Source: Pseudoips prasinana (lineage: Eukaryota; Arthropoda; Insecta; Lepidoptera; Nolidae). From it: DNA of 64,000 nt. The notes below the pieces were generated by a model, which was not told the origin of the DNA, made no database searches, and saw only the letters and a list, made by a program, of their open reading frames with translations. The stretch lies in NCBI GenBank assembly GCA_951640165.1, contig OX621251.1, positions 27,118,893 to 27,182,892 on the forward strand. The letters run 5' to 3'. Shown here one piece after another: positions 49,095 to 60,689 of the stretch (positions are counted from its first letter, which is position 1; the number at the start of each line of letters is the position of its first letter). Both the position numbers and the translations under genes were made by a program.

Positions 49095-49335
49095 TAATAA
49101 TATTGTGGGACATTATACAGACACGGCCATCTGATCCCAAACTAAGCAGAGCTTGTACTATGGTAACTAGATTACTGATATATGACATACACTACTTTTA
49201 TTTTGTAAATACATACTTGTATAGATAATGATATCCAAGCTCAGGACAAACAGCCATGTTCATGCACACAGATATCTGTCCGGATGGAAATCGAACCCAC
49301 GACCTATTTACTAACCAACCCAACCGGCCCGTCTA
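49095..49335 (-). mobile_element. tRNA-derived SINE, family B
   Basis: The minus-strand tail (ccatagtacaagctctgctt) and body match the family. The head is partly deleted before the gggttcgatttcc-like box. Confidence 0.7.
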
Positions 49336-49419
49336 CAGACAACGAAGAAATCGTGTAAAGCAATTACCAAAAAAAAACATTTGAATATAAGATAACCTTC
49401 TTCTTTTGAAGTCCTTTAA

Positions 49420-49680
49420 AAAAACTACTTTTCTGTTGTAAATACATACTTATATAGATAATTACACTCAGACCTAGGTCGAACAGACATATCCATGCAC
49501 ACAATTATCTGTCCTAGGTGGGAATTTGGAATCGCCTCGCCGCTTCCTGTCCCACAACTATTTGTGTGACTCATAATTAGTAGTTCTGAGTCTGGATGTA
49601 ATTTGTGTCCGTCTATTACATGTTTGTAAAGTACCCAAGACCAAGACCCAGGGATTAGATTCACTAGTGCGGGCCTTGTC
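49420..49680. mobile_element. Two abutting SINE halves (B minus, C plus)
   Basis: Bases 49420-49525 are a truncated family B copy on the minus strand. Bases about 49530-49680 are a family C body on the plus strand. The junction has lost both heads. Confidence 0.6.
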
Positions 49681-51854
49681 CAACAACGTCATCGGCACGT
49701 CTAGTTTAGGTACGCAAGCTGTACAATAGGTGGTCACATCACGAAAAAAACTGTATTATGTGGGGACTTCAACATAGATATGCTTAAAAGTAATCATAAT
49801 TCAAACAGTTTCCGTCATATATTATTGAGCTATAATCTAAGGCTAGGATTACACACTGCCACCCGCTTATGTAGTGGTACGTGTATAGACAATATCGTCG
49901 ACAATATCGAAGGTAGTAAGTGTGAAATAAATGAATTGGCAGTTTCAGACTATAACGCTCAATTGTTGAAATGTCCGGTAAAGAAAACCTGTGTATTAAT
50001 TCACTGGTATATACATAAGCGTGATTATTCAAATGACAACATTATAACGTTTAAAAATTGCTTACTAAGTTTGACATTTAATGTCATTTACTAATCTACT
50101 GAACCTAATGGCGCATTTAATAAATTCCATGACATCTTTAAACTATTCGATGATCTGTGTTTTCCTATTAGAAAAAAGTTCCAGCGTGTAAGAAATCCAA
50201 ATGGATCAGTAAGGGTATAAAACTTTGTTGCAAAAGAAAAAGACATATGCTATGGCAATTTCAGATAAGTCCTAACTCCATTAATAGAAATTTATTTAAT
50301 AAATATTCCAAACGACTTAAAACAATAACCCACTTAACTCAAAAATCACAGAATATAAATTTCATAACTATGGCAAAAAATAAAAGCAAGGCAAGTAATA
50401 AACAAATTTAAGAGTAATAAACTTACTGAAGGGATACAACAAATTATTATTGACAATATAAAAATCACTGAACCTAAGCTTATAGCACAATTCTTCAACA
50501 ACTTTTTTATTGACGAGATCGAATCTAAATCCAATAATAATAGCGCTAATTTAAAATTTAATTTTTATCGCTATTCTATATTTTTAATACCGACTACTCC
50601 CTCTGATATAAAATAATTAATTCATTGAACAACACAAAAATCTCTGGGTATGATGACATTAGTACTCATACAATTACGTCAGTATCAATCATTATTGCAC
50701 CCGTACTAAGCCATGTTATAAATTTATGCATAGAATATGGGGTTTTTCCTGACAGAATGAAATTATCTGTTATAAAACCTCTATATAAAAAAGGTAATAA
50801 ACAGGATCCTGGCAATTACAGACCCATAGCACTTCTTCCAATTTTCTCCAAATAATTTGAGAAAATTATATACAGTTACTTCAATACATTTCTTGAAAAA
50901 AAACGGTATTTTAGTGGCAGAACAATATGGATTTCGGCAAAATAAGAATATTAATATGGCCATATACCGATTATTTGAAACGGTAATCACAAATATCGAC
51001 AAAAGACGTCAAACGGCAGCCTTGTTCATGGATATGAGCAAAGCTTTTGATTTTGTAGATCGTAAAATTTTGCTTGATAAGCTGGAAAGATACGGCATTA
51101 GAGGCAACGCTCTTGATCTCATTAAGTCCTACTAACTAATAGAAAACAGTTAACTAAAGTCCATAGGATAAATATAAAGTCAAAAACTGAAGAATCCTAC
51201 GAATCTACTCAAAGATCGTTAATTATGGTGTACCCCAAGGGAAGATATTAGGCTCTCTACTTTTCCTCATCTATATAAATGACATGCCAACAGTAATACG
51301 TCATCCTATGTTTTTATTTGCTGATGATTGTACAGTTATGTTTTCTGAGAGTGATAATGTGACAATCGAAAGAGAGATCAATGACAGCATCGTTAGTATT
51401 ATTGACTGGCTTAGGAAAAATAATCTAATCATAAATTTCGTAAAAACAAAAATCATGACTTTTTTAACAAAGGATTAATCACGCCAAACTAGACATAAAA
51501 TATGAAAATAATGAAAATGCTGAGACTAGTGCTACCTCATTCTTAGGTCTTAAAATAGACAGAGATATGACGTGGAAGTCCCATACTGAGACTATCTTTA
51601 AAAGACTAAGCCAGTTCTCGTATGCTCTGTACAACTTGTCCAAGGTACTAGATCAGGCAACAGCAATCACGGCTTATCACGCCTATGTCACATCCACCTT
51701 GCGTTACGCAATTATATATTGGGGCAATTCCACTAACAGGGAAATAGTTTTCAGAGTTCAAAAAAGTGCTTGAGAGCAATCTGCGGAATAAAGAGCACTG
51801 AAGAGTTGCAAGCCTTTCCTTTTAAGCCTTCGTATTCTTACTATGCCATGTTTA

Positions 51855-52840
51855 TACAGTATGTTAGGTTAAACGAGGGACATATTAAGGGAGGGTGTTC
51901 AGTATTCGATTCTCGTCCCAAATATTTAAAAAACCTATAACCTAATTTTTTTCGTAATTGTCCTATAAAATACATTATCATGAACACTGAACGCGCAAGA
52001 AGTGAACTTGTAAACAGTAGAAGCTCGTGCGTAAACCCCGCCCTCCCCTTCGCCCTTTCCTCTGTGTTGTTCCGATGCACCGACAGGACGCAACCCCGCG
52101 CTGACCGCACCCGCAGTCTATGCGAGCGCGCCGCTAGATCCGCATGTCTGGCGCATCCGCGTATTGCATAAACAACCCCGCTTACCGATAAGTGTGTTCT
52201 GTGAACGTGTACTTGACTAACTAAAAATGACGTCATATCAATATTCCAATGAAGAATACTGGGATATGGTACGTGTTATCGAATGATAGTGTACGAGGAG
52301 CTATTCATTTGTACCGAGAGATGTTTCCCAACCGCCAGATTCCGTTGTACAACCTTATGCTAGGTGTCAACCAACGATTGCGAACATTCGGTCAGTTCAC
52401 CGTACCGACGCATGCCCAAGGACGAGGGAGGGAGCCATACCCAGTGCACCTACAAGAAGCCATTTTTGAATACTTCGAGCATCACCCACAAGAAAGCACT
52501 CGAAATGCTGCAAGACGATTCGGCGTATCACATTGGACTGTGTGGAAGCTGCTGCATGAAGAAGGAATGCACCCATACCATTTTAGACCCGTTTGGTTTA
52601 AAGTATGAAGCGAAAATGGATTCTACCTAAAGGTCATTGACCCGCACACATGTTCTGCGATAATACTAAACACGTTAGCGCAAGGGTGTATACACGTTGT
52701 GAGACTTTTTGCGAAATTTTTGGTATGGTTCTGTTTGTTATTTATCAGTGTTTTTTTTTTGTTCATATTTTTATTAGTATCATATAAGCATACACTATTA
52801 TGGGTTTGAATATGTCCCTCGTTTAAACTAACATACTGTA
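51855..52840 (+). mobile_element. Tc1/mariner-type element with TA flanks, internally deleted
   Basis: Terminal inverted repeats tacagtatgttaggttaaac and gtttaaactaacatactgta, flanked by TA on both sides (51853-51854 and 52841-52842). Length 986 bp. It interrupts the LINE frame exactly at the TA. The interior keeps only an N-terminal transposase relic. Confidence 0.85.
52227..52608 (+). pseudogene. DUF4817-type helix-turn-helix transposase N-terminus
   Basis: Starts MTSYQYSNEEYWDMV in one frame; a shift near 52270 moves it into the frame encoding SVRGAIHLYREMFPNRQIP, LMLGVNQRLRTFGQF, a second HTH (ESTRNAARRFGVSHWTVWKL) and LHEEGMHPYHFRPV. This is the DNA-binding half of insect mariner-related transposases. 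The DDE catalytic domain has been deleted. Confidence 0.75.
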
Positions 52841-53237
52841 TATCTACGAGGTGGCCTTATTCGTTAAAAGAAACCTTTATTTGTTTGATACATTAAATAG
52901 TAAACGTCACATAAATAAATTACGATTCAGACCGCATAAAAAAAACTGTTTATAACAATAACTTTTTAGGTATGGCTCCTAAGATATATAATAAATTACC
53001 TACCTATATTCTTTCCGAAACTAATCTTTTAAAATTTCAAAAGATAATTGTCTAATTTTTTGATAAAGACGGCATACTATACAATGACAGAATACTTATT
53101 GGATAAAACATAGTTGACATTTATTTTTCATTTGTCCAATGTTTTAATGTTCGTGTTGTGTGTCAATTACGTCATTTCATTGTTATTTAGGGTTCACAAA
53201 TAGGGGACACAAATTATTTAAGGTAACATTAATTTAA

Positions 53238-53364
53238 GTACACACGGCTACATATCAAGCTATGCATTTCCAATATAAGCCGACCTCTCGTTGTATGGAA
53301 ATCCTATATAACTCGGAATCAGCTTATACTGGAAATGTATAGCTTGATATGTAGCCGTGTGTAC
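53238..53364. mobile_element. Palindromic MITE (127 bp), second copy
   Basis: Same ends (gtacacacggctacatatca and its complement) and length as the element at 3803-3929. Confidence 0.85.
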
Positions 53365-53469
53365 ATTGTTAATTTATAATTACTGACATTTTGACATAAT
53401 GGTAAGCATGTATTTCTTAAATATGACATTAATTTTGTATTACTTATTATTTTAATGACCTTTCTTTTT

Positions 53470-53705
53470 TTTAACCGACTTCAAAAGGAGGATGTTCTCA
53501 AGTTCACCAGCTGTTTTTTTATGTATGTACACCGATTACTCGGAGATTTATGATCCGATTTACGTGATTCTTTTTTACTTTGATGCGGAATAGTTGCCAT
53601 TTGGTCCCATAAATTTTTTATATACATGACATTTTGGTATGAAAATTTTCGTTTATGTATACGATGTAATTGTCTTTGGCACAGACGTTTTTAAATCTTA
53701 GCCAG
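53470..53705 (+). repeat. Dispersed repeat, left copy
   Basis: 'gatttatgatccgatttacg' and neighbours are directly repeated at 56165-56190, so copies of the same repeat flank the element between them. Confidence 0.6.
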
Positions 53706-56003
53706 TTAGTGCAGTCATTGAAGCATTATTGCTCCGAATTTTTTTACTGTGAACCGAATTGCATACAATTTTGGAATTAGGTGCATCTTACCCTTAACTT
53801 CAAAAGTGAAAATGATTTGAACTCCGCAACCACCTTGGGGGTGGTTGCCACCCCTTCTCGAAGGTGATTGTATTTTTTTTCAAAATAACCTCAGATATCG
53901 ATAGAAGGTCTAATTTTAAGCAAAAAATCATCTATAAAGTTTTTCAATAAATGCAATACTTTTCAAGTTATTGGCAATTGTAAAATCGCAATTTTTTCAC
54001 GTTTTTCATCGGTTTTTTGCAAATATCTCCAAAAATATACGTTTTATCGAAAATTTTATAAAGAACAAAATTGTAGCAGGTAAAACAATGAACAATTTGG
54101 TTTTTATAAAGTATTATAAGTGCAATATTAAGCTAGATATTAAAGATCAAAGCCGTTTTTTATTTTGTCTTAAATTTAATCGATGTGGTCAATGCCATCT
54201 AGCGGCGAGCAGATGCATTTTATGCATTCTAATACAATAGAGTTTTGTAGTGCTTGAAATAAGCTTTAAAATGAGCACTATTAAAAGTCTTTTGTACGTA
54301 AAATAAGTGAGCTGTATTGCAAATAAGGGGAGCATCTAATGTTTTTTCTTTTAAATCAATGGGTTTCATAAGTCCCATTTCCACCAAAATTAAAATTAAT
54401 CGTATTCCGCCTAGAATTAACTTTATTATAAAGAGTTTGATAGATAGTATCAGTTTGGCTGCTTCAGGACACATAGTTTTCAAAAAAGTCACTTTGAAAA
54501 AAAAAACGAAATTTAAAATTTTTAAAAAAACCCACTTATTTTTCGGAATATCTCAAAAATGACCACAGATACGTATAAAAGTGTACGAATAAAAAATTTA
54601 GGTATTTTTCTGACAAACAATTTGGTTTATTTGTTTTTCTGACAAACAAAAATTTACGGAGATATGATTGTTTAAAGAGCGCGTGGCAGCGCAATCACAG
54701 CCTCTCTTAAGCCCTTTAACCCTTCACCGTTTCAGAAAAAGGTTTTTAACTATATATTGCAATGCAGGATGTTGTAGGTCTCTTAATTACCTTTACAATG
54801 GTTTTTTATAAATTTTGATAGCTTGAAAATTGAAGGAGTTATGGTCCAGAAACTTATCATATTTTTTTCTACTTAGTAACTGAAAATTTCTTTTGGAGCA
54901 ATGTGAAAGTACACAGTATAAAAGAGACCCTCCAAGTATTGTAATGTGTATATATATACATAATATGGCTCCTATATTTTGGAAACGTAGGCATGTTCTT
55001 ATATGTTTAGATAACACATTTGAGTGAAGGGGCCAACGAAAAAGCCATCGATAATAAAATTAACTGATAGATTATGTATAGTGGAATTTTTAATTCAACA
55101 CATTTTTTAGAGCTATTGGATACATAAATATATATATATTACTAAACTGCAAAAAAGGATGTGGAGCGTCTTGCGGATGCAGAAAAGTTGGTCTGTTTTG
55201 TAATAGTACCTGTGGAACGTGCAGTGGAGATAACTGCCAAAATAGCCCTCCAATTCAGCCAGAAGATGTTGAACGAATGAAAACATGAATAATAATATTA
55301 TATTTTAATAATAATAGTACAATTTTATATAATTTGTAAATATTTTATTCAATAAATGGTAATTTTTTACTCTAAATTAAATTATTTTTAAATATGTAAT
55401 CATATATATTTACTGTTTTAATTTAGGGGTAGTTTCTAAGGGTAGAAAAGCTTAAGAATATGATAATCATTTTCGAGAGTGTGGCATAATATTTAAATTT
55501 AAATTATTAATTAAATCTTTTCATTTTATCAAAAAAAAATTTATCAATTTTTTATCAAGGGGTAGTTTTCAAGGGTTGAAAGGGGGTTAAAAATTTGATA
55601 ATTAGTATAGAGAATATAAAATATTACTTACTCTATACTTATATCTTTTTATGTCATACCAAAGTATTTTTTTGTGATTTTTTCAATTTAGGGGTTGTTT
55701 GCAAGGGTTGTAAGATTTTCAAGGGGTTGAAAATGATTTTAATATGAGGTAATTATGTTAGAAAATACTTTACAATTTCACCCCTTACTATTAGACATGT
55801 TTTATAGCGATAAAATGGCTCAATGTCAATTTTTCCATTAAGAGGTTGTTTACACCCCTTAAAAATAATAGGCGGAGTTCAGATCATTTTCACTTTTGAA
55901 GTTAAGGGTAAGATGAGCCTTATTCCAAAATTTCATGCAAATCGGTTCACAGTAAAAAAAATCGGAGGTAAGACCGTATTTTTCGCTTCAATGACTGCAC
56001 TAA
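53706..56003. mobile_element. Element with about 125-bp terminal inverted repeats
   Basis: The left end ttagtgcagtcattgaagc is mirrored by gcttcaatgactgcactaa at the right. The arms stay matched through cccttaacttcaaaagtgaa and 'gaactccgc'. The 2.3-kb interior is AT-rich and mostly stop-filled. The family is not recognised. Confidence 0.75.
55141..55288 (+). pseudogene. Cysteine-rich protein tail relic
   Basis: A short frame reads NCKKGCGASCGCRKVGLFC, then CGTCSGDNCQN and a stop: ten cysteines in under 50 residues. A likely C-terminal metal-binding tail of a protein once encoded by the surrounding element. No upstream domain survives, so its role is unknown. Confidence 0.5.
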
Positions 56004-56137
56004 GTCTAGCTAGACTCATACTGTTCAAGTGTTTCTTGTCAAAACTTTAATAACAGTTTCAGACGACTAGCATTTAATACGCGCGTATAAGCTCGTTTTT
56101 GGAAGCGCATATAGGCCCCCTTTTTAGCACAAGCGCA

Positions 56138-56220
56138 TTTTTTTATGGACGTAAACCGATTACGCTGAGATTTATGATCCGATTTACGTGATTCTTTTTT
56201 AGTTTGAATTGGAATAGCTG
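56138..56220 (+). repeat. Dispersed repeat, right copy
   Basis: Directly repeats the block at 53508-53590 on the other side of the long-TIR element. Confidence 0.6.
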
Positions 56221-56227
56221 CCATTTT

Positions 56228-56760
56228 TAGAGTTCTGTAGCCAAATGGCAAAAAACGGAAACCTTATGGATTTGTCATGCCTGTTTGTCTGTCCGTCCGT
56301 ATGTCACAGCCACTTTTTTCTGAAACTATAAGAACTATACCGTCGAAACTTGGTAAGCAGATGTATTCCGTGAACCGCATTAAGATTTTCACACAAAAAT
56401 AGAAAAACAAACGATAAATTTTTGGGGTTCCCCATACATAGAACAGAATTTAAAAAAAAATCATCAAACCATACATGTGGTGTATCTATGGATAGGTCTT
56501 TAAAATTGATATTGAGGTTTATAATATTATATTTTTCTTAACTGTATAGTTTGCGTGAGAGACACTTCCAAAGGCATACAATGTGTCCACCCCCCCCCCC
56601 CCCCAGTAACTTCTAAAATAATAGAATGATAAAACAAATAGATGATGTACATTACCATGCAAACTTCCACCGAAATTGGTTTGAACGAGATCTAGTAAGT
56701 AGATTTTTTAATGCGTCATAAATCGTAAACCGCAATGCTCCGAAAAAAAACATTCCGCCT
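56228..56760 (+). repeat. Dispersed repeat with 'gttccgta'-type end
   Basis: Shares 'ccttatggatttgtcatgcc', 'tctgtccgtccgtatgtcac' and 'atgtattccgtgaaccgcat' with 60690-61095 and, in reverse, 14757-15115. A run of 14 C lies at about 56590-56604. Confidence 0.6.
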
Positions 56761-56764
56761 TTCA

Positions 56765-57150
56765 CGGGCGAGTCCGACTCGAACTCTCTCGACTCGCTGT
56801 CTTGATCATCAATAACCCAGTCTATGAGCCTTCTGCTCAGTACACTCGATGGCTTATCGATCATGATTAAGATCTAGTCTAATAGCCCTCTGCTCAGCAG
56901 ACTCGTTAGCTAATCAATCTTAAATAAGACCTAGGCTATGAGCCCTCTGCTCAGTAGACTCGTTGGCTAATCGATCATTAATAAAACCTAGTGTTCATAG
57001 ACTCATGCCCTCTGCTCAGCAGACTTGATGACTATTCGATCATTAATAAGACCTAGTCTGTAAGCCCTCAGCACACACACTCGTTAGCTAGATGGTCATA
57101 AATACGGCCTAACCTATGTATGCGCTTGCTGTTCAGACTTTCATGAATTT
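56765..57150. repeat. Imperfect tandem array (about 60-65 bp unit)
   Basis: 'agccctctgctcag(c/t)agactcgt' followed by 'gctaatcgatcattaataa' and 'gacctagtctat' recurs five to six times with drift. The array is noncoding. Confidence 0.7.
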
Positions 57151-57393
57151 TAGCGAATCTAGAATCGTACCGTGCAAGTTTTCTTAGAGTGATCATAATT
57201 TTGTGTAGTTTTTCTTATTTTACAAACGGTCTTTTCGGTCATTCGCTGTGTCACAACAACGTGAAAAAGAGTTTCGAAGAACATTTTTTTCGGAGGATAT
57301 ATTTTCTTTTTTCCGTTCTCGTTTGTTGGGAGTTTGGGACCTATAGTTTTCATGCGCGCGGCACCTTTTGTAGTCCTACCCATAGCTAGACAC

Positions 57394-58178
57394 TAGGGGC
57401 GGCTTGCACCATCGCACTAAATACTATTTAAAACCAATTTAAATCAAAATTCACGTTAAGGTCATTCCAACGCCATGCACCATGCTAAATAAGTCGCTAA
57501 ATGTGTTTAAAGAACTGTCATAGTTAAGTACCCATTAACGGGCATTTAGCGCCTCTAAATGCGTTTAGCGAAGCTTGACATTCATTTTGAGAGGTTATTT
57601 TTATAGGACGTGGAGGATAGTTTTGAATTCAAATAATGGATGTATGGGGTTTGAAGTCGGATGATGATGAAGAAATAATAATTTATAAGAAGACCTGTTA
57701 TAGTAATAAGATTTAAATAGAACAAAATTATTCAAGACCCTGAGTAATAAAAAGAAGTGAATAGGCGATAGTTCAAAACAAATCAAATCAATTTATTAAC
57801 TGCGAACATAGGTACATTATTACATTTCATGGTGTCATACAAATGTGAAGAACCAAAAGCCAAAAAGCAAACAAATAATAAGTAGGCACATGTTACTTTT
57901 TGTAAATAATAACAGCACTGGTTTCCATTTAAACATACTTCAATCGTAGAAAAAAGAAATTTTGTTTAAAAAATGGCGTCATCTGTTACTTACGTATAGC
58001 GAAACAAAGGAGAACTGCTATACCGACACAATAAACGCGTTTAGTAAAATATGTTTCGAAACAGCTTCGTGCAAGAGATCATTAAACGTAATCCTGTTTA
58101 ACACATTTATCGATTTAAACGTATTTAGTTAAATTTGTTTAAGATATATTTAAACGAAATTTCGTGCAAGCCGCCCTA
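57394..58178. mobile_element. Element with 'gggcggcttgcac' terminal inverted repeats
   Basis: Left taggggcggcttgcacc and right cgtgcaagccgccctaa are inverted, with further imperfect pairing (aaacgaaatttcgtgcaagc). Length about 785 bp. A short frame at about 57637 begins MDVWGLKSDDDEE and stops, a possible transposase start. The family is not named. Confidence 0.7.
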
Positions 58179-58584
58179 AAAAGTAACAAATAAAAAAAAC
58201 TTGGTTTAAAAAAATCGACTCAAAACTAAACAGTATAAAAAAATATCTTAATAAAGATTTAATTTAATACATTTCTTATGCAAACGTAATACCTTTAATA
58301 TTAATGAAATAATATAATTTATATGTGCCACCTATTGATAGGTTTGAAGTCGGTGCCAAGCCAAATGTATAGTAGGTACCACACTCGCCGCGCGTATATT
58401 GACTATTAATAGTAATATTGACAGTGGGCAAGATACCAAAGTTTTGATATACATGTAAATAACTGGAACTAAGCAGTGCATTACAGAAAATATAAACTAA
58501 CTGACTCCTCCAGTAAACTTATCTTTGATTAGGGATGATCGTTATTTAGCTGAAAAACGATAACATCTACGTAAAAAGAAAAAA

Positions 58585-58855
58585 ATTGAGAGGTGTCAAG
58601 GGACACCCGGATGGAACGAAGTTATTTCTTATTATTTATTACGTACAAAAAACCTGTATACACTCAACAAAAATAATCGTCGCGACACCACACTGTTCAA
58701 TGCGAAATAGAAATATCTGGCATGGTTTCTATAAGAGAGAGAGACAGACAGAGAAACATGCGCACGCCGCATAGCTGCAAAGTGTCGTGACAACTTTAAT
58801 TTTTCCGTCTAGCCCCCTTTCACAACGCGCAATAAGGAACTTCGTTCCAATAAAA
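58585..58855 (+). mobile_element. MITE with 'ggaacgaagtt' terminal motif, second copy
   Basis: Opposite orientation to 43870-44157 and matched nearly end to end (gaggtgtcaagggacacccg ... ggaacttcgttccaa). Its right half continues into the U3 3' flank that is duplicated at 61388. Confidence 0.75.
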
Positions 58856-59013
58856 CTTCGAAAATTTTTAATGTATCATGGTTCAACATATTCAGTTAAT
58901 TACCATTAAATGACCATAGAATAGTTTTAACAATTTATCATAGTATCGTACTTGATTAATTTAATTAAGGCTTTTAAAATTAGTTCAAATATGGATTTAA
59001 AAGAAGTTGAAAT

Positions 59014-59217
59014 AGCCACTCAGACAGCGACAGCACCCCACTCCCCCTTCCGAAGAAGGGGGCGAACGATCATCGAGGGCTGATGGTAGACTACCACCGC
59101 CCGCCTCACGCTCAGGGTGCCGCGCCATGTCTCATCATCGTGACTTGTGAGGACTCACATAGTGTGAAAGTCTCGGGAAGAGCTTACTATAGAAATGATC
59201 CTATGAAGTAAGGTCTT
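59014..59217 (-). ncRNA. U3: U3 small nucleolar RNA, copy A
   Basis: Box C/D RNA that guides early cleavages of pre-rRNA in the nucleolus. The RNA begins AAGACCTTACTTCATAGG at 59217 (human U3 begins AAGACUAUACUUUCAGGG). Box A (GGATCATTTCTATAG), C' (TGATGA), B (GAGCGTGA), C (GATGATCG) and D (GTCTGA) all occur in order, over 204 nt. One private change turns the 'gagacgtgg' of the other copies into 'gagacatgg' just after box C'. All boxes are intact. The promoter block lies 35-63 bases upstream. The open frames on the opposite strand are an accident of this RNA gene. Confidence 0.93.
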
Positions 59218-59251
59218 AGCGAAAGTTATGCTCGGATCGAGAGTCGTTCAA

Positions 59252-59280
59252 CGGCGGAAAATCTCGATAGCGACTTATAA
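59252..59280 (-). promoter_or_regulatory. snRNA-type PSE of U3 copy A
   Basis: On the minus strand, ttataagtcgctatcgagat then tttccgccg, ending 35 bases before the RNA start. The same block at the same distance precedes U1 and the other U3 genes. Confidence 0.8.
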
Positions 59281-59305
59281 AAAGTGACGTCATTCGTACA
59301 ACGCC

Positions 59306-59590
59306 ATCTAGTCCTTACAAGCTCCATATTGACTTTTAGTTCTCATAGTGTTTGACGTTTATTATGAAACAAGGTTATCGTGACACAATGATGCTATCTT
59401 GTTTGGCCGTACCGGTTCAACGCATTCTAACCTTGTACGCATACTGTGTGGTATATATTTAATAATAAACGCTATTTTATGGGAATTGAATTAACAATAC
59501 ACTTAACTAAGTTCATTATTTAAAAAAAATATATAATATTTTTTATCCCAACGCGTATGCTTGTGAGGTTTTTCCATCTATTCGTAGATA
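59306..59590. other. Unassigned spacer upstream of U3 copy A
   Basis: AT-rich. No supported feature. Confidence 0.4.
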
Positions 59591-59595
59591 TAATA

Positions 59596-59760
59596 CTAAT
59601 ATAATAGCCTCGGACATTATATACACACGGCCATCTGATCCCAATATAAGCAGAGCTTGTACTATGGAAACCAGATAACTGCTATACTACTTTTCTTTTG
59701 TAAGTAGATACTTATACTGTTATAGATAATTACCTCCGGATTCCAACCACGCCAACATAT
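59596..59760 (-). mobile_element. tRNA-derived SINE, family B (truncated)
   Basis: The minus-strand tail (ccatagtacaagctctgctt) and body are present. The head is cut after 'cacgccaac'. Confidence 0.65.
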
Positions 59761-59764
59761 TATA

Positions 59765-60423
59765 TATTTCTATACCAAACTTATAAATAGTAACTAAAAA
59801 TAAGTTACATAAAAAAATTGATACAAAATCTTCTGCTTAAAAACAAAGTATAAAGTAATATCAGCATATACATGAAATTATAACATTGGCTGATAATTAA
59901 GTAGAAATTACAGTCCCTATTGTACCTAATTGGCACCTAGGTACTTCGAATGTTATAATTTTAAGTTCAAATGTTCTTAACAATAGTTATATTTAGGAAG
60001 TTGCTAATTATTAAACTGACATGACCATCCACTGATTTCGATATAAAGGAGATTTGCCTCTCTTGATTAGTAAAATAGACATTAATTATTATTGCTAACA
60101 CACTTATAAATGTAGCGACCTCTATAATGAAAGTAAATGTTATAATTTAGTTCCTATAAAATCCACTAGATGGCGTAACTGTAGAGCTATACAACCTTTG
60201 AGGTGGCGCCACTTGTCTCAATCACCGCCGCGCCGCCATCGTAAAATTAGTTCGGATAAAATAGTGTTAATTTATTTATTTAACATCATTAATTAGTATA
60301 GTATTTAATTAGAAAGGTGGTGAACGTGTAGCCATAAAATATTAACTCTAGTTATTTATCGACATTGTCCAAGTGAACAGTTTAGTTCGTCGAAAATCCA
60401 CTAGGTGGCATTCTACAGAAGTT
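59765..60423. other. Unassigned stretch upstream of U1
   Basis: No gene. 'aaatccactagatggcg' at about 60168 and 'aaatccactaggtggc' at about 60394 recall the 'catctagt' found about 95-100 bases upstream of the U3 genes. Confidence 0.4.
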
Positions 60424-60450
60424 AAAAGTCGCTATAGAGATTCTCCGCGG
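60424..60450 (+). promoter_or_regulatory. snRNA-type PSE of U1
   Basis: aaaagtcgctatagagattc then tccgcgg, ending exactly 35 bases before the U1 start. It differs from the U3 copies at only a few positions. Confidence 0.8.
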
Positions 60451-60484
60451 ATAGACGACCCCGCCGCGGCGCGCTACCGAAATC

Positions 60485-60648
60485 ATACTTACCTGGCATA
60501 GGGGACACCGTGATCATGAAGGCGGTTCCCCCAGGGCGAGGCCTATCCATTGCACTGCGGATGGGTTGACCCCTGCGATTATCCCTAATGTGGATAACTC
60601 GGATGCGTAATTTTTGGTAGTGGGGACTGCGTACGCGCTGTCCCCCCC
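60485..60648 (+). ncRNA. U1: U1 spliceosomal snRNA
   Basis: U1 pairs with 5' splice sites in the first step of spliceosome assembly. The gene opens ATACTTACCTGGC, whose ACTTACCT is the 5' splice-site complement. Stem-loop I carries GATCATGAAGG (U1-70K site; human GAUCACGAAGG). Stem-loop II has ATTGCACT (U1A site). The Sm site AATTTTTGG is at 60609-60617. A 3' stem formed by tggggac and gtccccc closes the RNA. Length is about 164 nt, the usual size. The 3' end is uncertain by a base or two in a C run. It is a full-length gene with its own promoter block, so not a retroposed pseudogene. The antisense frame 60514-60771 is spurious. Confidence 0.96.
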
Positions 60649-60689
60649 GTAAATCATATTATGCATTAGTTCTTTAAATAATGTATATT

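Larger units (their letters stand above)
49745..53170 (+). pseudogene. CR1/Jockey-like LINE, degenerate, split by a DNA transposon
   Basis: Order on the plus strand: end of the endonuclease (CGDFNIDML near 49757; SDYN where SDH is usual), then reverse transcriptase blocks KISGYDDIS, GNYRPIALLPIFSK (50625-50855), EQYGFRQNKN with MDMSKAFDFVDRKILL (50857-51135), the catalytic LFADDCTVMF (51284-51478), and a thumb region (51567-51773). The reading resumes after an insertion at 51855-52840 with KIYNKLPTYILSETNLLKF near 52980-53040. Many stops and shifts divide these blocks, so it is inactive. The FADD motif remains. Confidence 0.85.
58765..59305. repeat. Segmental duplication, copy 1
   Basis: Almost identical to 61385-61935. 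It contains the right half of the MITE, the U3 3' flank, the U3 gene and its promoter. It ends near the shared 'catctagt'. Confidence 0.85.

Noticed and set aside
51841..52236. 131-codon minus-strand open frame
   Set aside because: Covers the left half of the Tc1/mariner-type element in antisense and includes its terminal repeat. No known domain.
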